A stretch of DNA of 9,408 nucleotides, from the NCBI GenBank assembly GCA_900539675.1, contig UQDJ01000056.1, positions 1 through 9,408 on the forward strand. Direction: 5' to 3'. A program made the position numbers and the translations under genes. Shown in pieces: positions 1 through 6,128 of the stretch. Under the pieces are notes generated by a model, which searched no databases, was not told the origin of the DNA, and saw only the letters and a program-made list of their open reading frames with translations. The first letter of the stretch is position 1, and every line of letters begins with the position of its first letter. Source of the stretch: an uncultured Coriobacteriaceae bacterium. GTDB lineage: Bacteria; Actinomycetota; Coriobacteriia; Coriobacteriales; Eggerthellaceae.

Positions 1-288
1 GGAGAAGATCTCGTCGGGTTCGCGCAGTTTCAGCTTCGGGTGGATTACGTTGAGGGCACCTCAAGCAGCCCGGTAGGATACTTGGAGGGCGTCTATGTTG
101 AGCCCGCATTTCGGCATAAAGGTATAGCTCGTCGTCTGGTTGAATGGGGCGAAGCTTGGTCTAAAGATCAGGGTTGTCGCGAATTTGTCAGTGACTGCGA
201 ACTGAAGAACACGGCAAGTATTGCATTTCATGCCGCCATCGGTTTTACCGAAGCTAATCGTTTGGTGTGCTTTACCAAATCGCTGTAA
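1..288 (+). CDS. AAC(6')-type GNAT N-acetyltransferase, 5'-truncated by window edge
   Basis: C-terminal part of a GCN5-related N-acetyltransferase. The frame is open from base 1 to the TAA at 286-288 and gives 95 residues; a GTG at 40 is an internal valine rather than a likely start, because homologous sequence (VGFAQFQLR) continues upstream of it. The acetyl-CoA-binding motif A is visible as LEGVYVEPAFRHKGIARRL, followed by GCREFVSD, the N-T-A-S helix and the terminal GF-x(6)-VCFTKSL strand. From memory, this arrangement (x-DYV-x-G-x(2)-SSPV, LEG-[IV]-[FY]-V, GCRE, GF-E) matches the aminoglycoside 6'-N-acetyltransferase Ic/Iy subgroup, usually about 145 residues, so about 50 N-terminal residues should lie outside the window. 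The family acetylates the 6'-amino group of aminoglycosides, but close relatives can use other amines, so substrate and resistance are inferred. It is separated from pyrH by 279 bases and probably not part of that operon. Confidence 0.85.
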   Translation, partial: GEDLVGFAQFQLRVDYVEGTSSSPVGYLEGVYVEPAFRHKGIARRLVEWGEAWSKDQGCREFVSDCELKNTASIAFHAAIGFTEANRLVCFTKSL

Positions 289-331
289 GGACGTGGCGGA
301 CGAAGCTTGGGAGTGGTGCGTGTATAGTATC

Positions 332-400
332 GCGCATCGGCAAATGCGCTCATGTAAGGGCGCATGCTTAAAGCGTGCATGTTCCTGATGCGCTCATGAG
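332..400. repeat. Cluster of GCGCAT/ATGCGC repeats and small hairpins upstream of pyrH
   Basis: Four copies of one hexamer occur in alternating orientation: GCGCAT at 332-337 and 360-365, ATGCGC at 344-349 and 388-393. The first pair forms a 6-bp stem with a 6-nt loop. GCATGC (362-367) and GCGTGC (373-378) form a second stem around TTAAA with one G-T pair. The 11-mer ATGCGCTCATG is repeated exactly at 344-354 and 388-398, and CTCATGAG (393-400) is a perfect palindrome. No T-run follows, so this is not a standard intrinsic terminator. It could be a protein-binding site, the processed end of the acetyltransferase transcript, or chance. The rest of 289-567 shows no gene; the best -10-like string is TAAGAT at 529-534 without a convincing -35. 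Confidence 0.5.
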
Positions 401-567
401 GAGAGATAAGTTGCTATATTTCGCGACAGGTGATGTATGCCATGTGTCATATCTGTCCTTGTGTCCCTTAATTTGCGAAAGCTTCTCGTGATTTTCTGCA
501 CGGTCGTATTCAGGCTGTTGTTTTACGGTAAGATGGCTTGGATAAAGCTCGACGAAAGGATGTGCCC

Positions 568-1287
568 ATGGGGTCTGATTATAAGTACAAGCGTGTTCTC
601 CTTAAGCTTTCTGGTGAAGCATTAATGGGTGAAGCTGGTTACGGAATTGACCCTAAGGTTGTCGAAGGGCTTGCCGTTCAGATTAAAGAGATCGTTGATG
701 ATGGTATCGAATTGGCTGTTACGGTAGGCGGCGGTAATATCTTCCGCGGCTTAGCTGGTTCTGCTGAGGGCATGGATCGTGCTCAGGCTGATTACATTGG
801 CATGTTGGCCACCTGTATGAATGCGCTGGCTTTGCAGGACGCCTTTGAACGTCATGGCATTCCGACGCGCGTTATGAGCGCCATCGAAATGCGCCAGGTT
901 TCTGAACCTTATATTCGCCGTCGTGCTATACATCATTTGGAAAAGGGCTATGTAGTCATTTTCGCAGCAGGTACGGGCAATCCTTATTTCACAACCGATA
1001 CCACAGCTGCTCTGCGAGCCTGTGAAATCAACGCTGAATGCCTGATGAAGGCGACTAAGGTTGATGGCATTTATGACAGTGATCCGGTAACGAATCCCGA
1101 CGCAAAGCGCTTCGAAAAGATCAGCTATCTTGAAGTTCTTTCTCGTGAACTGCACGTCATGGATTCCACGGCAACATCGCTGTGCATGGATAACAAGTTG
1201 CCAATTTTAGTATTTGACCTTATGGTTCCCGGTAATATTTCGCGCATTTTGAAGGGCGAAAACATCGGTACCACGGTTACTGCGTAA
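568..1287 (+). CDS. pyrH: UMP kinase (uridylate kinase)
   Basis: Cytosolic hexameric UMP kinase of the amino-acid-kinase fold; it phosphorylates UMP to UDP with ATP and feeds UTP/CTP synthesis. It has 239 residues, the usual family length. Visible motifs are the N-terminal phosphate loop KLSGEALMG (13-21), the glycine-rich GGGNIFRG (54-61), the UMP-contact region GTGNPYFTTDTTAALRA (135-151) and the ATP-site segment KATKVDGIYDSDP (161-173). The ATG at 568 is chosen because GAAAGGA at 554-560 lies 7 nt upstream; an in-frame start at 538 would add 10 non-homologous residues and lacks this site. It is followed after 29 nt by frr, the pairing seen in most bacteria. The genes rpsB-tsf that often precede pyrH are not visible here. 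Bacterial enzymes are commonly GTP-activated and UTP-inhibited. Confidence 0.98.
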   Translation: MGSDYKYKRVLLKLSGEALMGEAGYGIDPKVVEGLAVQIKEIVDDGIELAVTVGGGNIFRGLAGSAEGMDRAQADYIGMLATCMNALALQDAFERHGIPTRVMSAIEMRQVSEPYIRRRAIHHLEKGYVVIFAAGTGNPYFTTDTTAALRACEINAECLMKATKVDGIYDSDPVTNPDAKRFEKISYLEVLSRELHVMDSTATSLCMDNKLPILVFDLMVPGNISRILKGENIGTTVTA

Positions 1288-1316
1288 TACCTCGAACTCA
1301 AGGAAAGGATCCTTTG

Positions 1317-1874
1317 ATGCTAAACGATATTATTGCTAAGGCTGAAGAGCACATGAAGGGCGCCGAACAGCAGCTAGTTGCCAACTTTGCAACGGTTCGT
1401 ACTGGCCGCGCTAACGCGTTTATTTTGGACCGAGTTAAGGCTGAATACTATGGCACGTTGACACCCATCAACCAGATGGCTGCAATCAAGACGCCAGATG
1501 CTCAGACGTTAGTCATTGAGCCGTGGGACAAGTCGGCACTTGGTGCAATCGATCATGCTATTTCGCAGGCCAATTTGGGTGTGACTCCCAACAACGATGG
1601 TACCTGCATTCGTCTGTCTTTCCCGCCTTTGACAGAAGAGCGCCGCAAGGAATTCGTTAAGGAATGTCGTACGTACGCTGAAGAAAGCCGCGTTGCAGTA
1701 CGTAACGCTCGTCGTGATGCCAATTCCGCAGTGGATAAAGAGGTGAAAAACGACAGTCTTCCTGAAGACGATCAGCGCCGTGCGGAAGCTGAAATTCAGA
1801 AGAAAACCGATCATTACATTGCGGTTATCGATGAACACCTTGCCAAGAAGGAAAAGGAATTGATGGCCGTCTAG
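1317..1874 (+). CDS. frr: Ribosome recycling factor
   Basis: Cytosolic factor that, with EF-G, splits the post-termination ribosome. Its 185 residues are exactly the typical length. The three-helix-bundle domain I is formed by residues 1-30 and about 105-185, and the small beta domain II by about 31-104. The conserved VRTGRAN turn (27-33) and the RNARRDAN helix (129-136), which carries ribosome-contacting arginines, are intact. The C-terminus is highly charged (KKEKELMAV). The ATG at 1317 is preferred over the adjacent TTG at 1314: AAGGAAAGGA at 1300-1309 gives 7-nt spacing to the ATG. It lies between pyrH (29 nt) and uppS (51 nt). Confidence 0.98.
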   Translation: MLNDIIAKAEEHMKGAEQQLVANFATVRTGRANAFILDRVKAEYYGTLTPINQMAAIKTPDAQTLVIEPWDKSALGAIDHAISQANLGVTPNNDGTCIRLSFPPLTEERRKEFVKECRTYAEESRVAVRNARRDANSAVDKEVKNDSLPEDDQRRAEAEIQKKTDHYIAVIDEHLAKKEKELMAV

Positions 1875-1925
1875 GAACGAGGCTCATTAGGTAAGCTATC
1901 GTCTTAAGGCGAAGGATTTTATTCG

Positions 1926-2702
1926 ATGCGCAAGCCCCTTGATTACATTTTCCCCGATCCTCCCAGCGATGTGAACCCGGCTGATTTGCGCCAGGATGCT
2001 ATTCCGCGCCATATTGCCGTTATCATGGATGGCAATGGGCGCTGGGCGAAAAAGCGAGCTCTCAATCGTTTGCGTGGGCATAAGGCTGGCATTGAAGCCG
2101 TGCGCGAAACCATTCGTTGCGCGAACGATATGGGCGTGGATTATCTGACCATCTATTCGTTTTCTACAGAGAACTGGAAGCGCCCGGAAGATGAAGTCAC
2201 GGGGCTTATGGATCTATTTGCCAAAACGATGTTGGCAGAAGTTGATGAGCTTCATAAAGAGCATGTGCGTGTTTGCACAATTGGAGATCTTTCAATCCTA
2301 CCCGAAGATACGCGCACTGCCTTTGCCAAAGCATGGGAACAGACGCGCAACAATACAGGCATGACCTTGGTGGTTGCCGTAAACTATGGCGCTCGTCAGG
2401 AAATACTTCACGCGGTAGAAGCATGCATGCGCTATGCTGCGCTTGAGGCAGAAGAGACTGGCAAGCTGCGCAAGCCTACTGAAGAAATGTTCGAGCGTGG
2501 ATTGTATACCGCTGGCATGCCAGATCCTGATCTGCTTATTCGTACATCGGGCGAAATGCGTGTGTCTAACTTTTTGTTATGGCAAATTGCCTACACAGAA
2601 TTTGTGTGCACCGATGTACTGTGGCCTGATTTCAATCGTTATGATTTACTGCGCGCCGTCCTGGAGTATCAGTCCCGTGATCGTCGATTTGGGGCGGTAT
2701 AG
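1926..2702 (+). CDS. uppS: Isoprenyl transferase, undecaprenyl diphosphate synthase type
   Basis: Cis-prenyltransferase that extends farnesyl diphosphate with isopentenyl diphosphate, most likely to the C55 carrier used for peptidoglycan and other envelope polymers; acts at the inner face of the membrane. It has 258 residues. Hallmarks are IMDGNGRWA (33-41) with the Mg-binding Asp35, GHKAG (51-55), YSFSTENWKRP (77-87), and RTSGEMRVSN (206-215) leading into FLLWQIAYTE (216-225), which supplies the IPP-binding arginines and the C-terminal acidic residue. Position 211 is Met where many homologues have Gln or His. ATG 1926 is preceded by GAAGGA at 1911-1916 (9-nt spacing). It is separated from cdsA by only 2 nt, and two MEP-pathway genes lie downstream. 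Some actinobacterial homologues make other chain lengths, so the C55 product is inferred. Confidence 0.96.
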   Translation: MRKPLDYIFPDPPSDVNPADLRQDAIPRHIAVIMDGNGRWAKKRALNRLRGHKAGIEAVRETIRCANDMGVDYLTIYSFSTENWKRPEDEVTGLMDLFAKTMLAEVDELHKEHVRVCTIGDLSILPEDTRTAFAKAWEQTRNNTGMTLVVAVNYGARQEILHAVEACMRYAALEAEETGKLRKPTEEMFERGLYTAGMPDPDLLIRTSGEMRVSNFLLWQIAYTEFVCTDVLWPDFNRYDLLRAVLEYQSRDRRFGAV

Positions 2703-2704
2703 AT

Positions 2705-3712
2705 ATGTCAAAGGTGCGCGTACGCAAACCTTTTGTGCGTGACAATCGCACAACCAACGAACAGTCATCTGCGCGCCAGCCTGCCAAGCTTGAGCCTGAA
2801 ATTTTTGAACAGGGCGAAGAGACGGGCTGGAAGAGTAAGCCTGCGCGTATGCGTGCATCTTTGGTGGGCAAGCTACCCAACAAGGTGGCACACCCGAGCA
2901 ATTTGGTAGTGCGTACGGCAACCGGCGCAGTGTATATCACCCTTACGGTAGTGTGCGTGTTGGTATCCGATGTCACGTGTGCGCTGTATTTGGCACTGAT
3001 GAGTGCTATTTGCGCCAATGAGTTTTATTACATGCTGCGTACCGATGCGAAGCTTCCCAATGAATTATTGGGAGTATGTGCGGCAGCATGTTTCCCGCTT
3101 TCAATGTGGTTGTTCGGTATTACCGGTGCCAGCATGGTGTTTGCGGTGTTCGTGCTGGCCTTATTGGTTTGGTATGTTTTCTGGCAGCCCGCCCGTGTCA
3201 GCGACGTGGCGGTTAGCCTTTTCGGTGCGGTATATACCGGACTCATTATGTCCACCGCATTGGTGGTACGTGCTGCGCTGCCTGAACCATGGGGCGCCGT
3301 ATTGGTATTGGGCCTGTTTGTCAGCGTATGGGGAAGCGATGCTTTTGCCTACCTGGTGGGTTCGGCTATTGGCAAGCACAAGCTTGCACCGCATATTTCT
3401 CCCCATAAGAGTTGGGAAGGGTTTATTGCGGGTCTTATTTTCGCCATGATTTGCTGGTATGCCTTGTCGTATATTCCTGGCGTATCGCTGTCATTACCAC
3501 AGGCGTTGGCGTTTGGTCTTATCAATGGCCTTGCTGGTGTGCTGGGTGATTTGGTGGAAAGTCGCATCAAGCGCAATTCAGGCTTTAAGGATTCTGGTAC
3601 TATTATGCCTGGTCATGGCGGATTATTGGACCGCTGTGATTCTCAGTTTTTAGTCACCGTAACCGGTGCCATTTTACTTTTGTTGGGAGGATGTATCCCG
3701 TATGTCTTCTGA
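2705..3712 (+). CDS. cdsA: Phosphatidate cytidylyltransferase (CDP-diglyceride synthase)
   Basis: Integral membrane enzyme that converts phosphatidate and CTP to CDP-diacylglycerol, the branch point of phospholipid synthesis. The protein has 335 residues, longer than the common 260-285, because of a hydrophilic, basic and acidic N-terminal tail of about 68 residues before the first membrane helix (about 71-100). Several hydrophobic helices follow (about 119-160, 168-190, 197-220, 240-258, 265-281, 313-330). The CDP-alcohol-forming signature is seen at 286-312: SRIKR, then FKDSG and PGHGGLLDR ending in Cys-Asp, where the position before the final Asp is usually a bulky hydrophobic. The catalytic-region motif SDAFAYLVG (211-219) is also present. 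The ATG at 2705 follows uppS by 2 nt; GGGGCGG at 2690-2696 is a weak ribosome site. An in-frame ATG at 2849 would remove most of the tail, so the exact start is less certain than the function. Confidence 0.95.
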   Translation: MSKVRVRKPFVRDNRTTNEQSSARQPAKLEPEIFEQGEETGWKSKPARMRASLVGKLPNKVAHPSNLVVRTATGAVYITLTVVCVLVSDVTCALYLALMSAICANEFYYMLRTDAKLPNELLGVCAAACFPLSMWLFGITGASMVFAVFVLALLVWYVFWQPARVSDVAVSLFGAVYTGLIMSTALVVRAALPEPWGAVLVLGLFVSVWGSDAFAYLVGSAIGKHKLAPHISPHKSWEGFIAGLIFAMICWYALSYIPGVSLSLPQALAFGLINGLAGVLGDLVESRIKRNSGFKDSGTIMPGHGGLLDRCDSQFLVTVTGAILLLLGGCIPYVF

Positions 3713-5009
3713 GGTATCTGAAAAAATAAGTGCATCTGAATGCACAAACTCTGAAGTATCTGAAAAAATCACTCTACCTGAATGTACGAGCTGTATCGAT
3801 CGCTTTGCTGATCTAGGTAAAAAACGCATTGTCATTTTGGGCTCAACGGGTTCTATAGGCACTCAAACGCTGGATGTAGTGCGACAACATGCTGATCGTT
3901 TACGGGTTGTGGGTCTGGCTGCCGGCACTCGTGCCAAAGACGTTTTGGCTCAGGCAAAGGAATTTAATGTTCCGAATGTTGCGCTTGGTAAGGCTAATGC
4001 TGCTCCGGCAGATGTGTTGGATGAATTGGCTGAACATGTGATGGATTGTGGCCGCGATTTCATAGGCGGAGGCTCGTTTCATCAGGGTGAAGAGGGCGTA
4101 GTTGGTCTGTGCCGTCTTCCCGAGGCCGACATCATTGTTAATGCTTTGGTGGGTGCAGCCGGTTTGCGCGCAAGTTATGAAACGCTCAAGCAGGGCAAGG
4201 TATTGGCGCTTGCCAATAAAGAATCGCTGGTAGTTGGCGGCGATCTGATAATGCCAATGGCTACACGTGAAGGCATGATAATGCCTATCGATTCCGAGCA
4301 TGGTGCTATTTTCCAGTGCTTGATGGGTGAAAACAAAAAAGAAGTGAGCAAGCTGTGGGTAACCGCTTCAGGTGGTCCGTTCCGTGGTAAGAAGTCCGCG
4401 GATTTGCAGCACATTACGCCTGCGCAAGCTCTCAAACATCCTACTTGGCATATGGGTCCTAAGATTACGATCGACTCATCCACATTGATGAATAAGGGCT
4501 TAGAGGTAATCGAAGCTCATCATCTATTTGCTATGCCCTACGACAAGATTGAAGTCGTGGTGCAACCTCAAAGTGCCATTCACTCTATGGTTGAATTTGT
4601 GGATGGGAGCGTGTTGGCACATTTGGGCACGACTGATATGCGTATTCCTATTCAGTTTGCCCTAAGCTATCCCGAGCGTTGGAGTGCTCCGGTAAAGCCA
4701 CTCGATTTCCGTACGCTGGGCACGCTGGAGTTTGCTGCACCCGATACCGAAACGTTTCGTTGTTTAGCGCTTGCTCGTTCTGCAGGACAGACGGGAGGCA
4801 CGTTGCCCTGCGCCATGAACGCTGCTAATGAAATTGCGGTAGCCGCTTTTCTTGATGAGCGTCTGTCGTATTTGGGTATTGCTGAAGTGGTAGAAGCCAC
4901 CATGAATGCCTGTGATGTGCAGCCGGTTGAAAGCATTGAACAGCTGCTCGAGGTAGATGCATGGGCTCGTTCGTTTGCCTCTTCGGTTATTGAACAACAT
5001 TCCAAGTGA
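3702..5009 (+). CDS. dxr: 1-deoxy-D-xylulose 5-phosphate reductoisomerase
   Basis: NADPH-dependent enzyme that converts DXP to 2-C-methyl-D-erythritol 4-phosphate, the committed step of the MEP isoprenoid pathway; cytosolic. It has 435 residues from the chosen start, against roughly 380-400 usually; the excess is an N-terminal extension of about 40 residues before KRIVILGSTGSIGTQT. Visible are the Rossmann NADPH loop GSTGSIG (47-53), LANKESLV (170-177), the metal-binding PIDSEH (195-200), TASGGPFRG (221-229), the flexible loop HPTWHMG (246-252), and NKGLEVIEAHHLF (264-276), which contains the second acidic metal ligand. ATG 3702 is preferred over 3666 because GGGAGG (3685-3690) sits 11 nt upstream and the 3666 start would lie deep inside cdsA. 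The 11-nt overlap with cdsA suggests translational coupling. The extension is built from a 14-residue tandem repeat. The family is the target of fosmidomycin. Confidence 0.97.
   Translation: MSSEVSEKISASECTNSEVSEKITLPECTSCIDRFADLGKKRIVILGSTGSIGTQTLDVVRQHADRLRVVGLAAGTRAKDVLAQAKEFNVPNVALGKANAAPADVLDELAEHVMDCGRDFIGGGSFHQGEEGVVGLCRLPEADIIVNALVGAAGLRASYETLKQGKVLALANKESLVVGGDLIMPMATREGMIMPIDSEHGAIFQCLMGENKKEVSKLWVTASGGPFRGKKSADLQHITPAQALKHPTWHMGPKITIDSSTLMNKGLEVIEAHHLFAMPYDKIEVVVQPQSAIHSMVEFVDGSVLAHLGTTDMRIPIQFALSYPERWSAPVKPLDFRTLGTLEFAAPDTETFRCLALARSAGQTGGTLPCAMNAANEIAVAAFLDERLSYLGIAEVVEATMNACDVQPVESIEQLLEVDAWARSFASSVIEQHSK
3708..3791 (+). repeat. 42-bp tandem duplication encoding the Dxr N-terminal extension
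   Basis: Two adjacent 42-base units (3708-3749 and 3750-3791) match at 33 of 42 positions by eye. They encode SEVSEKISASECTN and SEVSEKITLPECTS, residues 3-30 of Dxr. Several differences are third-position changes, so the duplication is not recent. The unit lies wholly before the conserved NADPH-binding domain and partly overlaps the cdsA stop region (cdsA ends at 3712). Confidence 0.9.
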
Positions 5010-5014
5010 GCTTA

Positions 5015-6115
5015 ATGGATATTCTGATTATGGTTGTGACCTTGGCGGTAGTGCTAGGGTTTCTGGTCTTTATTCATGAAGGCGGCCATTTTTTGGCAGC
5101 TCGAGCGTTTGGCGTGCGGGTAACAGAATTTATGATTGGTCTGCCCGGTCCGTCTCTTGGTTTTAGGCGGGGCGAAACTCGCTTTGGGGTAACTGCGGTA
5201 CCGCTAGGCGGCTATGCGAAGGTATGCGGTATGGCACCGGTAAGCAATTCTCCTCAGCTAAAGCGCGTGCTGGGCTATCTGTATCGCAAAGGTTCGGTTA
5301 CACCTGAACAGGTCGGGCATGATCTATGTCTGGATGAAGATGAAGCAGTTGATCTGCTGGAAGAATTAGCTGACTGGGGAAGTGCGGTGCGTCCTACACG
5401 CAAGAACCCAGATTGCTACTGCACTCCTGCTTATCGCCCGACCAGAAAAGATAAAAAGCATGCGGGTGTTTCGGACGTTCATACCTATGCTCAAGGCGAC
5501 GTGCGTGTGGTGAAAGACATCCATACCTTGTTCATGGAAGAACGGTCGAAGCAGTATGCCTATCTTCCTTTTTGGAAGCGCATATGCATTTTACTGGCGG
5601 GTCCTGTCATGAACTTGGTGTGGGTATTCTTAGCGTTTATTTTGGTGTATTCCGTCATGGGGCTCGACTTGCAGAATACCCAGACCGGCGAAGTGTTTCA
5701 TTACAACTGGGCACCCTGGGATGCACTGGCTATGGGCTTCAATTATTTGGGCATGGTCCTGAATGCCATTATTGGACTGTTTAATCCAGCAACAGTTTCG
5801 CAGACTATTTCCAATTCGGCATCGATTATTGGTATTGCGGTGTATTCAAAAGATGCTTTTGAAGCAGGTATGCAGAATTTCATCTTCTTTACTGCGGTAG
5901 TTTCCGCATCGCTTGGCTTTATGAATATGCTTCCTATCCCACCTTTGGATGGTGGGCGCTTTGTGGTAGAAATTTTCCAGAAGGTAACGCGTAAAGTGGT
6001 ATCCATGAGAGCTTTGGGATACATGACTATGATTGGTGTTACTCTCATTTTTGCTTTGTTTGTTGTGACAGTAAATCAAGACATCAATCGCTTTGTGTTT
6101 GGCAACTGGGGCTAG
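5015..6115 (+). CDS. M50 site-2 protease (RseP/RasP-like) without PDZ, with winged-helix-like insert
   Basis: Membrane zinc metalloprotease of the site-2 family, which cuts transmembrane substrates during regulated intramembrane proteolysis. It has 366 residues. Helix 1 ends in the zinc motif HEGGH (21-25); the following membrane-associated beta region reads RFGVTAVPLGGYAKVCGM (56-73). Helix 2 is FWKRICILLAGPVMN and onward (186-216). Two C-terminal helices surround the third zinc ligand motif NMLPIPPLDGGR (304-315). Two departures from the usual plan are clear. After helix 2 the chain goes almost directly to the membrane segment near 237-256, with no recognisable PDZ. Residues about 76-176, between the beta region and helix 2, hold an insert whose part 79-126 looks like a winged helix (LKRVLGYLYRKGSVTPEQV, then LDEDEAVDLLEELADWG). 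The ATG at 5015 lies 5 nt after the dxr stop; a GTG at 5006 overlapping that stop is possible and adds three residues. Neither has a strong ribosome site, so coupling to dxr is likely. Substrate unknown. Confidence 0.9.
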   Translation: MDILIMVVTLAVVLGFLVFIHEGGHFLAARAFGVRVTEFMIGLPGPSLGFRRGETRFGVTAVPLGGYAKVCGMAPVSNSPQLKRVLGYLYRKGSVTPEQVGHDLCLDEDEAVDLLEELADWGSAVRPTRKNPDCYCTPAYRPTRKDKKHAGVSDVHTYAQGDVRVVKDIHTLFMEERSKQYAYLPFWKRICILLAGPVMNLVWVFLAFILVYSVMGLDLQNTQTGEVFHYNWAPWDALAMGFNYLGMVLNAIIGLFNPATVSQTISNSASIIGIAVYSKDAFEAGMQNFIFFTAVVSASLGFMNMLPIPPLDGGRFVVEIFQKVTRKVVSMRALGYMTMIGVTLIFALFVVTVNQDINRFVFGNWG

Positions 6116-6128
6116 AAAGGCATACGGA

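Noticed and set aside
529..534. TAAGAT as the -10 of a pyrH promoter
   Set aside because: No acceptable -35 hexamer is found 16-18 bases upstream, so it is mentioned only as the best candidate.
437..625. Short + strand open frame overlapping the pyrH start
   Set aside because: It runs into pyrH in another frame, has no ribosome site and no family resemblance.
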